Below the pieces are notes generated by a model. The model made no database searches. It had not been told where the DNA came from and was given only the letters and a program-made list of their open reading frames with translations. Below are positions 18,427 through 27,154 of a DNA stretch of 64,000 nt, in pieces. How positions within the stretch are numbered: the first letter of the stretch is position 1; the number at the start of each line of letters is the position of its first letter. Where the stretch lies: assembly GCA_025357635.1 (NCBI GenBank), contig JANXOV010000136.1, forward strand, positions 1-64,000, in the 5' to 3' direction. A program made the translations under genes and the position numbers. Origin of the DNA: Pseudomonadota bacterium (GTDB lineage: Bacteria > Pseudomonadota > Gammaproteobacteria > Steroidobacterales > Steroidobacteraceae).

Positions 18427-20022
18427 ATGTCCGTCGATGCCATTCCCTCCGCCGTTCCTCAAACCACCGTCTGGCGGCTCCCCTCGCCGTTGGCTATCGG
18501 GATGGTCGCGGTGCTCGCCCTGTCGATCTGGCTGTTCTGGGACGGCCTGTACCGCATGTGGGGATGGTGGATCGAGGCGCCCGAATACAGCCACGGCATA
18601 TTGATTCCGCCGGTCGCGGCCTTTCTGATCTGGCAGCAGAAAGACCGGCTTGAACGGGTGAGGTTTCAAGGCAGCTGGTGGGGTGTTGCGCTGGTGCTGC
18701 TCGGCGGCGTCCTGCTCCTGCTGGGTCAGCTGGCGACGATCTACACGCTGGTTCAATACGCCTATCTCGTAACCCTGTTCGGCCTGGTGCTGGCATTCAC
18801 CGGCGCGCCGGCTTTTCGCCTGCTGTTCATGCCGCTGTTTGTCCTGGTTTTCATGGTGCCGCTGCCGCAGTTCGTGCTGGCGAATCTGTCGACCAAACTG
18901 CAGTTGCTGTCCTCGCAGCTGGGTGTCTGGTTCATGCGGCTGTTCGACATCAGCGTCTTTCTCGAAGGCAATGTCATCGACCTGGGCGGCTACAAACTGC
19001 AGGTCGCGGAAGCCTGCGACGGGTTGCGCTATCTGTTTCCGCTGATGACCCTGGGCTTTCTGATGGCCTATTTCTACAAGGGTGCGACATGGAAGCGCGT
19101 GCTCCTGTTTCTGTCCAGTATTCCCATCACGCTGCTCATGAACAGCTTCCGGGTGGGGACCATCGGTGTCATGGTCGAGCACTGGGGCATCGAAATGGCC
19201 GAAGGCTTCTTGCACGAGTTCCAGGGATGGATGGTGTTCATGGTCAGCGCCGCGTTGTTGCTGGGTGAGATCGTCGTGTTGAACCGCATCGGGCGCGAGA
19301 AAGGAACCTGGCGGCAGCTGTTCGGCGTCGAGTTTCCGGCGCCGTCGCCGCGCGGGGCGCGGGTCGAGCAGCGATCCGTGTCTGCGCCGTTTCTCGCCTC
19401 CGGTGCGTTGCTGCTGGGGTTCGTGGCGTTCACTGTGCTGATGCCCCGGCCGGCGGAAGTTTTTCCTCAGCGTGCCAGTTTCGTGGATTTCCCGATGGAC
19501 CTGGGTCCCTGGTCCGGGCAGCGCGATTCGCTGGACGGCATCTATCTGGATGCGCTGAAACTCGACGATTACCTGCTGGCGAACTTTGTCGATGGCACGG
19601 GTGCGCCCGTGAACGTGTACATGGCTTACTACAACTCGCAGCGCAAGGGCGAAGCCGTGCATTCGCCGCGTTCGTGCCTTCCCGGCGGCGGCTGGCAGCT
19701 GCGCGATTTCAATCAGATCACGCTGGACAATGTGCGCGTCGATCATACGCCGCTGCGGATCAATCGTACCCTGATCGAGCTGGGGGATCAGCGTCAGCTC
19801 GTCTACTACTGGTTTCAGCAGCGCGGCCGCGTCATCACCAACGAGTTCGCGGTGAAGTGGTACTTGTTCTGGGACGCATTGAACCTGCATCGGACCGACG
19901 GTGCGCTGGTGCGCCTGATCGTGGCCGTGCCCCGCGGCGGCGAGGTGGCGCAGGCGGACCGGCGGCTTGCCGCGCTGGCGGCGCGGATTGCGCCCACGCT
20001 GCCTCGCTACGTTCCCAACTAG
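18427..20022 (+). CDS. xrtD: Exosortase with fused EpsI domain (XrtD-like)
   Basis: Inner-membrane transpeptidase-like sorting enzyme of 531 residues. The N-terminal part has about eight helices. The family's catalytic Cys is in VAEACDGLRYLFPL (about residue 197), the Arg in MNSFRVGTIGVM (about 242) and the His in LHEFQGW (about 263). The C-terminal third is an EpsI domain with the characteristic HSPRSCLPGGGW. This fusion together with two VPLPA-CTERM proteins downstream fits exosortase D rather than XrtA. The start ATG 18427 was chosen because upstream codons overlap the acetyltransferase; a GTG at 18418 is possible. Confidence 0.88.
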   Translation: MSVDAIPSAVPQTTVWRLPSPLAIGMVAVLALSIWLFWDGLYRMWGWWIEAPEYSHGILIPPVAAFLIWQQKDRLERVRFQGSWWGVALVLLGGVLLLLGQLATIYTLVQYAYLVTLFGLVLAFTGAPAFRLLFMPLFVLVFMVPLPQFVLANLSTKLQLLSSQLGVWFMRLFDISVFLEGNVIDLGGYKLQVAEACDGLRYLFPLMTLGFLMAYFYKGATWKRVLLFLSSIPITLLMNSFRVGTIGVMVEHWGIEMAEGFLHEFQGWMVFMVSAALLLGEIVVLNRIGREKGTWRQLFGVEFPAPSPRGARVEQRSVSAPFLASGALLLGFVAFTVLMPRPAEVFPQRASFVDFPMDLGPWSGQRDSLDGIYLDALKLDDYLLANFVDGTGAPVNVYMAYYNSQRKGEAVHSPRSCLPGGGWQLRDFNQITLDNVRVDHTPLRINRTLIELGDQRQLVYYWFQQRGRVITNEFAVKWYLFWDALNLHRTDGALVRLIVAVPRGGEVAQADRRLAALAARIAPTLPRYVPN

Positions 20023-20028
20023 ACCCGC

Positions 20029-21669
20029 ATGGTCTACATCATGCCCTTCCTGCTGGCGATGGTGGTGACCATCGCGTGGCTGCCCATTCTGGGACGCGTC
20101 GCGGCGAAGTGGCTTGTCGTCGATCAGCCCGGAGAGCGCAAGGTCCATCTGGTACCGATTCCACGCGTCGGCGGCGTGGCGATGGTGATCGGCGTCTTCG
20201 TGGCCGCGTTGGTCGTCATTCCTCTGGGCGACCCGGAGCGGTACTTTCTCGCGGCCGCCGCGGTGCTCACGGTTTTCGGCGTCATGGACGACCGTTTCGA
20301 TCTGGACTACCGGGTCAAGCTGGTCGGGCAGGTGATCGCTGCGGTCATCGTCATCGTCGGCGGCGATCTGCAGATCCATGCCCTGACGCTCGATGAGCGC
20401 ATTGCGCTGCCGTACTGGCTGGCGGTGCCGCTCACAGTGTTCTTTCTGGTCGGCCTCACCAACGCGATCAATCTTGCCGACGGACTCGATGGCCTTGCCG
20501 GCGGCACGACCTTCCTGTGCCTGTGCGCACTCGCCATGCTGGCGCACAGCGGCGGGGAAATCGCCAGTGCGGCGCTCGCACTCGCATTCGCGGGGGCGGT
20601 GCTGGGCTTTCTGCGCTTCAACACGTTTCCGGCCAGTGTGTTCATGGGCGATGCCGGCAGCCAGCTGCTGGGCTTTGCCGTCGGCGTGCTGAGCATCCGC
20701 GCCACCCAGAGCGGCGGCAGCGCGGTGAGCGCGGCCACCCCCATCCTGCTGCTGGCGCTGCCCATCCTGGATACCTTGAGCGTCATGGTTCAGCGCATCA
20801 GCGAACGGCGTTCGCCGTTCAGCGCCGACAAGAACCACATCCACCACAAACTGCTCGCCTTCGGTTTCGATCATCACGAAGCGGTCATGGTCATCTACGC
20901 AATTCAGGCGGACCTGTTCTTGCTGGCGTACTGGATGCGATACGAATCCGATCTGGTGATTCTGGGTGTCGTTATGGTGTTCTTCGCGGGCAGCATATTC
21001 CTGTTGCAAGTCGCCTCGCGCAAGGGCTGGCGGTTTCGCAATGCGAGGCAGGCGCCGCGCAACACGCCGCTGGCGCGATTGTTGAGCGTGGTGCGGCGGC
21101 CGCAAAATCTTCCGCGCTGGACCTACGCGACCGTGGCGGCGGCCATCGGCTTTTACGCGCTGACCATCATGGCCGAAACCGTCACGCTGAGCAGCGATGT
21201 CCTGTATCTGATTCTGGCGCTGTTTGCCGTCATGGTCTTCTGGCTGGCAATCTTGCGGCTCAAGCCCTTGAGCCTGGTTGAGAAAGCAGCGCTGTACGTC
21301 ACCGCCGCCGTGCTGGTCTATCTGGACTGTGTGGTGTTGCCGGAAGGCAGGATGCTGTCCACGCTCAATTGGATCGCGCTGTTGACCGCGGCCGGCGCAA
21401 CTGTTCTGCGATTGCAATTGTCGAAAGACCGCCGCTTCGAGCTGACGCCTCTTGACCTCATCGTCTTGTTCGTTGCGCTGGTCCTGCCCAGTTTGAGCGG
21501 CAGCCTTGGCCTGCCCGACGGAGGCGCCATGGGAATCGCCAAGCTCGTCATTTTGTTTTACGGCCTCGAAGTGTTGCTCAGCCGGGCCGAGACTCGGGTG
21601 ATGTGGCTGCGCCTCAGCGTTGCGACCCTGCTTTTCGGGCTAATTCTGCGCCCCTTGCTCACCATCTGA
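20029..21669 (+). CDS. WecA/MraY-family undecaprenyl-phosphate sugar-1-phosphate transferase with extra C-terminal membrane domain
   Basis: Initiating transferase that moves a sugar-1-phosphate onto undecaprenyl phosphate. The first 340 residues hold all WecA landmarks: VMDDRFDLDY, NAINLADGLDGLAGG, the aspartate in FMGDAGSQLLG and the HIHHKL motif. The protein is 546 residues long while WecA homologues are about 350. The extra 200 residues carry about six further hydrophobic segments with no recognised domain. It follows the exosortase by six bases. It probably starts synthesis of the polysaccharide encoded upstream. Confidence 0.88.
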   Translation: MVYIMPFLLAMVVTIAWLPILGRVAAKWLVVDQPGERKVHLVPIPRVGGVAMVIGVFVAALVVIPLGDPERYFLAAAAVLTVFGVMDDRFDLDYRVKLVGQVIAAVIVIVGGDLQIHALTLDERIALPYWLAVPLTVFFLVGLTNAINLADGLDGLAGGTTFLCLCALAMLAHSGGEIASAALALAFAGAVLGFLRFNTFPASVFMGDAGSQLLGFAVGVLSIRATQSGGSAVSAATPILLLALPILDTLSVMVQRISERRSPFSADKNHIHHKLLAFGFDHHEAVMVIYAIQADLFLLAYWMRYESDLVILGVVMVFFAGSIFLLQVASRKGWRFRNARQAPRNTPLARLLSVVRRPQNLPRWTYATVAAAIGFYALTIMAETVTLSSDVLYLILALFAVMVFWLAILRLKPLSLVEKAALYVTAAVLVYLDCVVLPEGRMLSTLNWIALLTAAGATVLRLQLSKDRRFELTPLDLIVLFVALVLPSLSGSLGLPDGGAMGIAKLVILFYGLEVLLSRAETRVMWLRLSVATLLFGLILRPLLTI

Positions 21670-21673
21670 CCGC

Positions 21674-21705
21674 GTCATCGGAACGTCATCAACCTTTCCT
21701 ACACT
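21674..21705 (+). promoter_or_regulatory. Pho-box-like tandem GTCAT repeat and -10 upstream of prsT
   Basis: GTCAT occurs at 21674-21678 and 21685-21689, an 11-base period like the two half sites of a PhoB box. A TACACT hexamer at 21700-21705 follows exactly ten bases later and fits a -10. The same arrangement with the same spacings occurs at 24180-24211. The regulator is not identified. Confidence 0.4.
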
Positions 21706-21738
21706 TGCAGACCGTATCTTCAAGGGCAAGGTTGGAAC

Positions 21739-24171
21739 ATGTTGTCACGCAATGCGTCACTTCGACTGGCTTGGGTTGCAGTTGCGATGGCCGTGCTGTC
21801 GGTCTCCGCCTGCGGCGGCGCCCAGGCGCGCAAGGCCAAGCATCTTGAAAAAGGACAGACCTTTCTTGCCGCCGGCAATCTGGAGAAGGCCCGCGTGGAG
21901 TTTCAGAACGCGCTGCAGATTGCGCCGACGGATGCGGAGGCGCGCTTTGTAAACGGTGTCGTCGATGAAAAGCTCGGCAACGTGCGCGAAGCGGCGCAGT
22001 TCTACCAGGGAACGATCGATATCAGCCCGGAACACCTGGGCGCGCGCACCCGGCTGGCGCGCCTGTATCTGTTCTCCGGCGTACCGGACCGGGCACTCGA
22101 GCTGATCAAGCCCTCTTTTGAGAAGCATCCCGACGATGCGCAGCTGCTGACCATCCGCGCCGCGATCCGGCTGCAGCAGAAAGACGTGAGCGGCGCGCAG
22201 GCCGACGCCGAGCGTGCCGTGCAGCTGGCGCCGGACAACGAAGATGCCGCCGCAGTGCTCGCCGGCCTCTACAACTCCATCGGGGAGACCGCGAAAGCGC
22301 AAACCTTGCTCGAGCAGTCGATCAAGAAGATTCCCGATTCGGTGGATCTGCGGCTGGCCTTGGCGCAACTGTATGCCGCGCAGAACCGGCAGAGCGAAAG
22401 CGAGGCCATTCTCGTGGATCTGGTGCGCCTGAAGCCGGCCGAGAAAGCGCATCGGATCCGTCTTGCGCAGTATTACGCGCGATCCAATCGATCCGATGAT
22501 GCCGAACGGGTGCTGCGCGCGGGCGTCAGCGCCTTGCCCCAGGAGCGTGATCTGAAGATCGCTCTGGTTGATTTTCTCGCCGCGCGGCGTTCGCGCGAGC
22601 TTGCAGAAAAAGAACTCCTGGGGATGATTGCCGCGGATCCCAAGGACAGCGAGCTCAAATTTGCGCTCGCCAGATTCTACGAAAACCTCAGCCAGCCCGC
22701 ACAGGCCGAGGCGGTCTATCGAGGTGTGATCGATAGTGAGAAGCTCGAGCCGGCGGGTTTGACGGCCCGTAGCCGGCTCGCGGCACTGCTGGCGGCGCGC
22801 AACGATATCGACGGTGCGCAAAAGCTCGTCAATGAAGTGCTCGCCAAGAACCCGCGCGACAATGATGCGCTGATCCTGCGTGGCAACATTGCACTCGCCA
22901 AACAAGATCCAAAATCCGCGATTGCGGATTTGCGCACGGTGCTTCGCGATCAGCCGAACGCGATCGGGGTGCTGCGTGCACTGGCACGGGCGCACCTGGC
23001 CAATGGCGAACCCGCCATCGCTGAGGAGACCATGCGCCGGGCGGTGGAGGCAAATCCGAAAGACGCCGGAGTGCGTCTGGACTTTGCCCAGCTGCTCAGT
23101 CAGCTCGGCAAATCCGAACAGGCCAAGCCGCTGCTGGCAGAGCTGACCAAGCAACAGCCTGATAACGCTGCAGCGCTGGATGCGCAGTTTCGAGTGAGCA
23201 TGATGACCAAGGACATGGTTACGGCACGTTCCGCAGCCGATGGCATCGTCGCGACCCGGCCGAAGGCGGCGGCGGGCTATCTGTATCAGGGCATGATCGC
23301 CGAGTACGGCAAGCGCTACGAAGAGGCGCTGCGGCTCTACACGCAGGCCTCCGAATTGCAGCCCGACTCCGCCGATGCGGTGCAATCGAACGTGCGGATT
23401 CTCGTGACGCTGAAGCGCGTGCCTGACGCGCTCAAGCGCCTCGACGAACTCAGCGCACGTGTTCCCGGCAGCGCGGTGGCGTTGAGTGTCAAGGGCGAAC
23501 TGTTGATGGCCAACGGCCGCACGGCCGAAGCGCAGAGTGCATTCAAGGCAGCGATCGACCGCGCGCCGAAGTGGTGGCCGCCGTATCGTGCGCTGGCGTA
23601 CGCGCAACTGGCTGCGAAGGACAGCGATGCGGCGGTCGCTACGTTGCGTAACGGCGAAACCATCGTCGATCAGCCGGATACCTTGGGATCGGATCTCGGC
23701 GCTCTGTTCGAGCGTATCGGAAAACCCGATGAGGCCATTCGCCAGTATGAGTCGGTCGTACGCCGCAGCCCCAAATCCGAGGTGGCCGCCAACAATCTGG
23801 CCATGCTGCTCGTAACCTACAAAAAGGACAGCGTCAGTCTGGACCGCGCGAAGGAACTCTCCGCGCGCTTCGCCAATTCCGGCAATGCCGCTTTTCTCGA
23901 TACCTACGGATGGGTGCTGTACAAGCGCGGCGAGACCGCCGCGGCAGTGCCGGTGCTGGAACGCGTCGTGGCGAAGTCGCCCGATGCGCCGTTGGCGCGG
24001 TATCACCTGGGCATGGCGCAGCTGAAGGCCGGCAGCAGCGCCGAGGCGCGCGACAACCTGACGCGCGCGGTGAATTCAGGCGCGAAGTTCTCCGGCCTGG
24101 ATGAAGCGAAGGTCGAGCTGGACAAGCTCGCCAAGCTGTCGTCCGCAGGGGCCGGAGCTCCGAAGACTTAA
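21739..24171 (+). CDS. prsT: Exosortase-system TPR lipoprotein PrsT
   Basis: Lipoprotein of 810 residues. A signal peptide ends in VSAC with the lipidated Cys25. The rest is a continuous run of about 20 tetratricopeptide repeats, for example KHLEKGQTFLAAGNLEKARVEF, ARTRLARLYLFSGVPDRALEL and WVLYKRGETAAAVPVLERV. This matches the PrsT family found beside exosortases, where it is thought to act as a periplasmic scaffold for polysaccharide export or protein sorting. It follows the initiating transferase by 69 bases and has its own promoter-like element. Confidence 0.85.
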   Translation: MLSRNASLRLAWVAVAMAVLSVSACGGAQARKAKHLEKGQTFLAAGNLEKARVEFQNALQIAPTDAEARFVNGVVDEKLGNVREAAQFYQGTIDISPEHLGARTRLARLYLFSGVPDRALELIKPSFEKHPDDAQLLTIRAAIRLQQKDVSGAQADAERAVQLAPDNEDAAAVLAGLYNSIGETAKAQTLLEQSIKKIPDSVDLRLALAQLYAAQNRQSESEAILVDLVRLKPAEKAHRIRLAQYYARSNRSDDAERVLRAGVSALPQERDLKIALVDFLAARRSRELAEKELLGMIAADPKDSELKFALARFYENLSQPAQAEAVYRGVIDSEKLEPAGLTARSRLAALLAARNDIDGAQKLVNEVLAKNPRDNDALILRGNIALAKQDPKSAIADLRTVLRDQPNAIGVLRALARAHLANGEPAIAEETMRRAVEANPKDAGVRLDFAQLLSQLGKSEQAKPLLAELTKQQPDNAAALDAQFRVSMMTKDMVTARSAADGIVATRPKAAAGYLYQGMIAEYGKRYEEALRLYTQASELQPDSADAVQSNVRILVTLKRVPDALKRLDELSARVPGSAVALSVKGELLMANGRTAEAQSAFKAAIDRAPKWWPPYRALAYAQLAAKDSDAAVATLRNGETIVDQPDTLGSDLGALFERIGKPDEAIRQYESVVRRSPKSEVAANNLAMLLVTYKKDSVSLDRAKELSARFANSGNAAFLDTYGWVLYKRGETAAAVPVLERVVAKSPDAPLARYHLGMAQLKAGSSAEARDNLTRAVNSGAKFSGLDEAKVELDKLAKLSSAGAGAPKT

Positions 24172-24179
24172 GCGCCGCG

Positions 24180-24211
24180 GTCATCGAATCGTCATCGGCG
24201 GCCGTTAGGCT
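24180..24211 (+). promoter_or_regulatory. Second Pho-box-like tandem GTCAT repeat
   Basis: GTCAT occurs at 24180-24184 and 24191-24195 (period 11), followed after ten bases by TAGGCT at 24206-24211 in the -10 position. The arrangement equals that before prsT; the 16-base core TCATCG-NNN-CGTCATC differs at two positions. It precedes the five-repeat secreted protein gene. Confidence 0.4.
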
Positions 24212-24215
24212 CGCG

Positions 24216-24231
24216 AATGACAATCGTCATT
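24216..24231. repeat. Perfect inverted repeat AATGAC-N4-GTCATT
   Basis: AATGAC (24216-24221) and GTCATT (24226-24231) are perfect inverted repeats separated by AATC. It lies just downstream of the predicted -10, where a repressor or an mRNA-leader stem could act. It contains another GTCAT. Confidence 0.35.
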
Positions 24232-24257
24232 CAATTTTACATATGTCGGAGACCGTA

Positions 24258-26252
24258 ATGATTCAGTGGCTCGTGAGAGGGATCTTGGCGCTGGCGATCA
24301 TCAGTCCAGCGTTGTCAGATTCGGCGCGCGCCGCTGATCCGCTGCCGGCCGAAACCCGTCTGGCGGCATCTGCCAACGCGCCGGCGGCGACGGTCAAGGA
24401 ATTTGACATCGCGGCCGCGCAGGATCTCACCGTGACGTTGACGGATTTCCAGATCCCCGCCGCGCTGACTTCGGCCGGCGTCGTCATCACCCAGGGTGAC
24501 GCCATCGTCAAGTCGGCGAATTTCGCCTCGCCCGCCACCAGTGCGACAGTGGATGTGCTTGCGGCCGTGGGGCACTACACCGTCCGCGTCATCGCAGCGC
24601 CGGATGCGGCATTCAGCGTCGGTACTTTCAGCGTGTGCGTGGCGCCGAAGTCCGATCCGGCCGCCTGCATTCAAACCGCATCACTGGCCGGGAATGTGAG
24701 CGCACAGGCATCGGTGGCGGACCCGACGATCTCCACGGCCAATGTCGACTTCAACGTGACCGTATCCGGCACGTACACGGTAACCTTTGCCGACCAGCAG
24801 TTTCCTGCCGCTTTGAGTCTGGCGCCGAATCTCGCGCTGTTCCAGGGCAGCACGCCGATCAGTCTCGGCATTGCGTCGGGCACGGTGCTCAACCTCAATC
24901 CGGGCAAGTACACGCTGCTCGCGATCGCGCAGGCGGATCAGACCATCAAAGTCGGACTATACGGCGTCACGATCGCCGGACCATCAGGCGCGGTGTTCGA
25001 CGACTCCATCGCCGTCGGCGCGCTGAGGCCGTTTGCCGCGCCGAATAATTCATCCGCGCAGACGCTGACGCTTAAGATCACCGACTACGCATTTCCCACA
25101 GCGCTGACGAGTGCGAGTGCGATCGTGACATTCGGCGGCGCGCAGATTGGAAGCGCCTCCGGTGCGGGTGGTCCGATCAGTTTCACGGCCCCGGCATCGA
25201 CGGCAGCCACCGCGTTGAAGGTCTGGACCTATGCAAGCCCCGGTAGCGGAGCGGGCACGTATGAGTTGAGTCTCGTCGCCGGTTCGTCCAGCCTGCTGCT
25301 GTCGGCGTTCGGCGTGGATAGTGGCGCAGAACAAGCCTTTGCCTTCACGACGCCCGCATTGACGGCAGGCGCCTATCAGGCCGTCATCAAGGACTCCGAG
25401 TTCCCCGCCATACTGCAAAGCTTGAAGTATGCGGTGGCACAGAACGGAGTCATCTTGCAGCAGTCACTCACTGCAGCCCCCCTGGACTTCACCGCAGCCG
25501 CAGGTCCCGTCGTGGTGCTGGCCGCGGCGCAGCCGCCGGCGAGCGGCAACGGATTGTTCGATGTGACGGTCAATACCACGGCTACGCCTGCACAAATCGT
25601 CTTCGACAAGACGCAGGGCGTCAGCCCGGCCGGATTGTTTGATTCACAAGAAATCAATCTTGGCGCGAGTGGCGGATTCGACGTCACGCTGACGGACCTG
25701 AATTTCCCTGCCCAGTTCCAGGATCTTGCGCTGGTCGTTTCGCGCGGCGGCGCGATTCTGGGCAAGATATTCGGTGGCGGCACTTTTTCGATCGCAGCGA
25801 CGCCGGGAATTTATCAGCTCACCTTCATCGCCACGCCGGCGGTGCAGCAGCACTATGGATTGTACGGAATCAAGGTGGTGGCCTCCGCACCGACTCTGAC
25901 ACTCGCGGCCACTCCTGCGACACTGGTCGCCGGTGAATCGACCACACTCAACTGGACCACCACCGATGCGGATGCGTGCACCGCGAGTGGCGGCAACTGG
26001 ACGGGCAGCAAGTCCGTGAATTCGGGCAGCGAAGTGGTCAAGGTGGACGCCACCACCACATTCACCCTGACCTGCACAGGCTCCGGGGGCAGCAGCACCA
26101 AGACGGTGAACGTGACCGCCACACCCAAGCCGGCCTCCTCTGGCGGCGGCGGTGGATCGATGGATCAGAATCTGCTGATTCTGCTCGCAGCGGTGCTCAT
26201 GCTGCGGCTCCTGGCGCGGCGTTCCACCGCGCGTCCACGACGCGAAGGCTGA
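24258..26252 (+). CDS. Secreted five-repeat protein with Ig-like domain and Gly-rich C-terminal anchor
   Basis: Protein of 664 residues of no recognised family. A signal peptide (MIQWLVRGILALAIIS to ARAADP) is followed by five repeats of about 100 residues. Each carries a D-x-x-(F/I)-P signature: LTDFQIPAAL, FADQQFPAAL, ITDYAFPTAL, IKDSEFPAIL and LTDLNFPAQF near residues 62, 177, 275, 377 and 479. A bacterial Ig-like domain spans about 544-626. The C-terminus has a Gly5-Ser segment, a hydrophobic helix and an Arg cluster (LLARR), like GlyGly-CTERM signals. Start ATG 24258 has GGAGA six bases upstream. Confidence 0.75.
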   Translation: MIQWLVRGILALAIISPALSDSARAADPLPAETRLAASANAPAATVKEFDIAAAQDLTVTLTDFQIPAALTSAGVVITQGDAIVKSANFASPATSATVDVLAAVGHYTVRVIAAPDAAFSVGTFSVCVAPKSDPAACIQTASLAGNVSAQASVADPTISTANVDFNVTVSGTYTVTFADQQFPAALSLAPNLALFQGSTPISLGIASGTVLNLNPGKYTLLAIAQADQTIKVGLYGVTIAGPSGAVFDDSIAVGALRPFAAPNNSSAQTLTLKITDYAFPTALTSASAIVTFGGAQIGSASGAGGPISFTAPASTAATALKVWTYASPGSGAGTYELSLVAGSSSLLLSAFGVDSGAEQAFAFTTPALTAGAYQAVIKDSEFPAILQSLKYAVAQNGVILQQSLTAAPLDFTAAAGPVVVLAAAQPPASGNGLFDVTVNTTATPAQIVFDKTQGVSPAGLFDSQEINLGASGGFDVTLTDLNFPAQFQDLALVVSRGGAILGKIFGGGTFSIAATPGIYQLTFIATPAVQQHYGLYGIKVVASAPTLTLAATPATLVAGESTTLNWTTTDADACTASGGNWTGSKSVNSGSEVVKVDATTTFTLTCTGSGGSSTKTVNVTATPKPASSGGGGGSMDQNLLILLAAVLMLRLLARRSTARPRREG

Positions 26253-26289
26253 TCGGCCGGCGTAGCCGCGGCGATCGCATCGATCAGCC
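26247..26289 (+). terminator. Possible weak stem after the five-repeat gene
   Basis: GGCTGATCG (26247-26255, covering the stop codon) pairs perfectly with CGATCAGCC (26281-26289) around a 25-base loop that is itself GC-rich and can fold. There is no T-run, so a Rho-independent function is doubtful. Confidence 0.25.
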
Positions 26290-26419
26290 GCGGTGTTATG
26301 GAAAATTCATCCGCCTTTCACTCAGCTGTGGCTCGCGATCTTTATCGTTGGCCTGGAAGTTGATCTGATCCCGTTGATTCGATGACTGGATTCCCGCAGT
26401 CGAAGGAGAGGTTGTGCAA

Positions 26420-27154
26420 ATGGTGAAAATTCGCTCAATGACAGCGTTGGCGGCAATGTTCGCGCTGGTGGGCGTCGCATCGGCGAGTCCCGTGACCTAC
26501 AACTGGACGAGCGGTTCGGTGACGGTTTTTGCCACCTCCGGCGGTCCCAACCTGCTCACCAGTCCCTCCAACGTCATCCCGCTGACCTCGGCGTCGCAGG
26601 TGACCTTTGATTCTGCGGTTCCCGGCGTGACCAGTTTCTTGTTCGCCGATACCGGACCCAGCGCGTCGACCTTCAGCGCAACCGCATTCACCGGGGCCAA
26701 CGCCGTTCTGAACGGCGGTCAGATCGTGCTGAGCAATATCTCCATTGTGCCGGGCGTCGGATACAGCTCGAGCGGCTCGGGAGCCAATCCGTACAACATC
26801 ACCATGAACAATCTGTCGGCGTCGGGCTCGTACCAGCTCAAGAACGCCGGCGGGGCGACCTTATCATCGGGTACGTTCAGCAATGTCATCACGCCCACGC
26901 TTACCGGCCAGGTATTGCTCGGTGGCGGCAGCAACCAGCAGCTGGCGTTGAACGGCATCTCGCTTGCGGCGATTTCGGTTGGCGGCACCTCGATCCTTCT
27001 CAAGGGCGATGTCCTGTTCAATGGAGCCACACCCGTGCCGTTGCCGGCCGGCGCATGGCTGCTGGGTTCCGCTCTGCTGGGGCTGTCGGGATTGCGGCGG
27101 GGCCGCCGCCGAGGCGCCGACAGCGAACTCGGTGGGAGTGCAGGTTCATGTTAG
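26420..27154 (+). CDS. VPLPA-CTERM sorting domain protein
   Basis: Exported protein of 244 residues and predicted exosortase substrate. A signal peptide ends near ASASP (residue 23). The mature part is Ser/Thr/Gly/Asn-rich beta structure without a known domain. The C-terminal sorting signal is VPLPAGAWLLGSALLGLSGLRR from about residue 205: motif, hydrophobic helix, Arg cluster. About 14 residues follow the Arg cluster, ending in Cys, which is longer than usual. Start ATG 26420 lies nine bases after GGAGAG; a GTG at 26414 is too close to it. Confidence 0.85.
   Translation: MVKIRSMTALAAMFALVGVASASPVTYNWTSGSVTVFATSGGPNLLTSPSNVIPLTSASQVTFDSAVPGVTSFLFADTGPSASTFSATAFTGANAVLNGGQIVLSNISIVPGVGYSSSGSGANPYNITMNNLSASGSYQLKNAGGATLSSGTFSNVITPTLTGQVLLGGGSNQQLALNGISLAAISVGGTSILLKGDVLFNGATPVPLPAGAWLLGSALLGLSGLRRGRRRGADSELGGSAGSC

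Noticed and set aside
18406-21417. Very long open frame on the minus strand, antisense to the exosortase and initiating transferase
   Set aside because: Its translation is rich in Gln, His and Arg with no domain, and it follows the codon pattern of the real plus-strand genes. It is a GC-bias shadow.
21757-24006. Long minus-strand open frame antisense to prsT
   Set aside because: The plus strand encodes clear TPR repeats and a lipobox; the antisense product has no recognisable feature.
24258-26252. Counting the five-repeat protein as a VPLPA/PEP-CTERM substrate
   Set aside because: Its C-terminus has a Gly-rich segment instead of a VPLPA or PEP motif, so exosortase processing is not supported.
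26253-26413. Possible sigma-54 promoter before the first VPLPA gene
   Set aside because: Exosortase loci can use PrsR/RpoN control, so I looked for GG-N10-GC. The best candidate near 26350 lacks the GC element.
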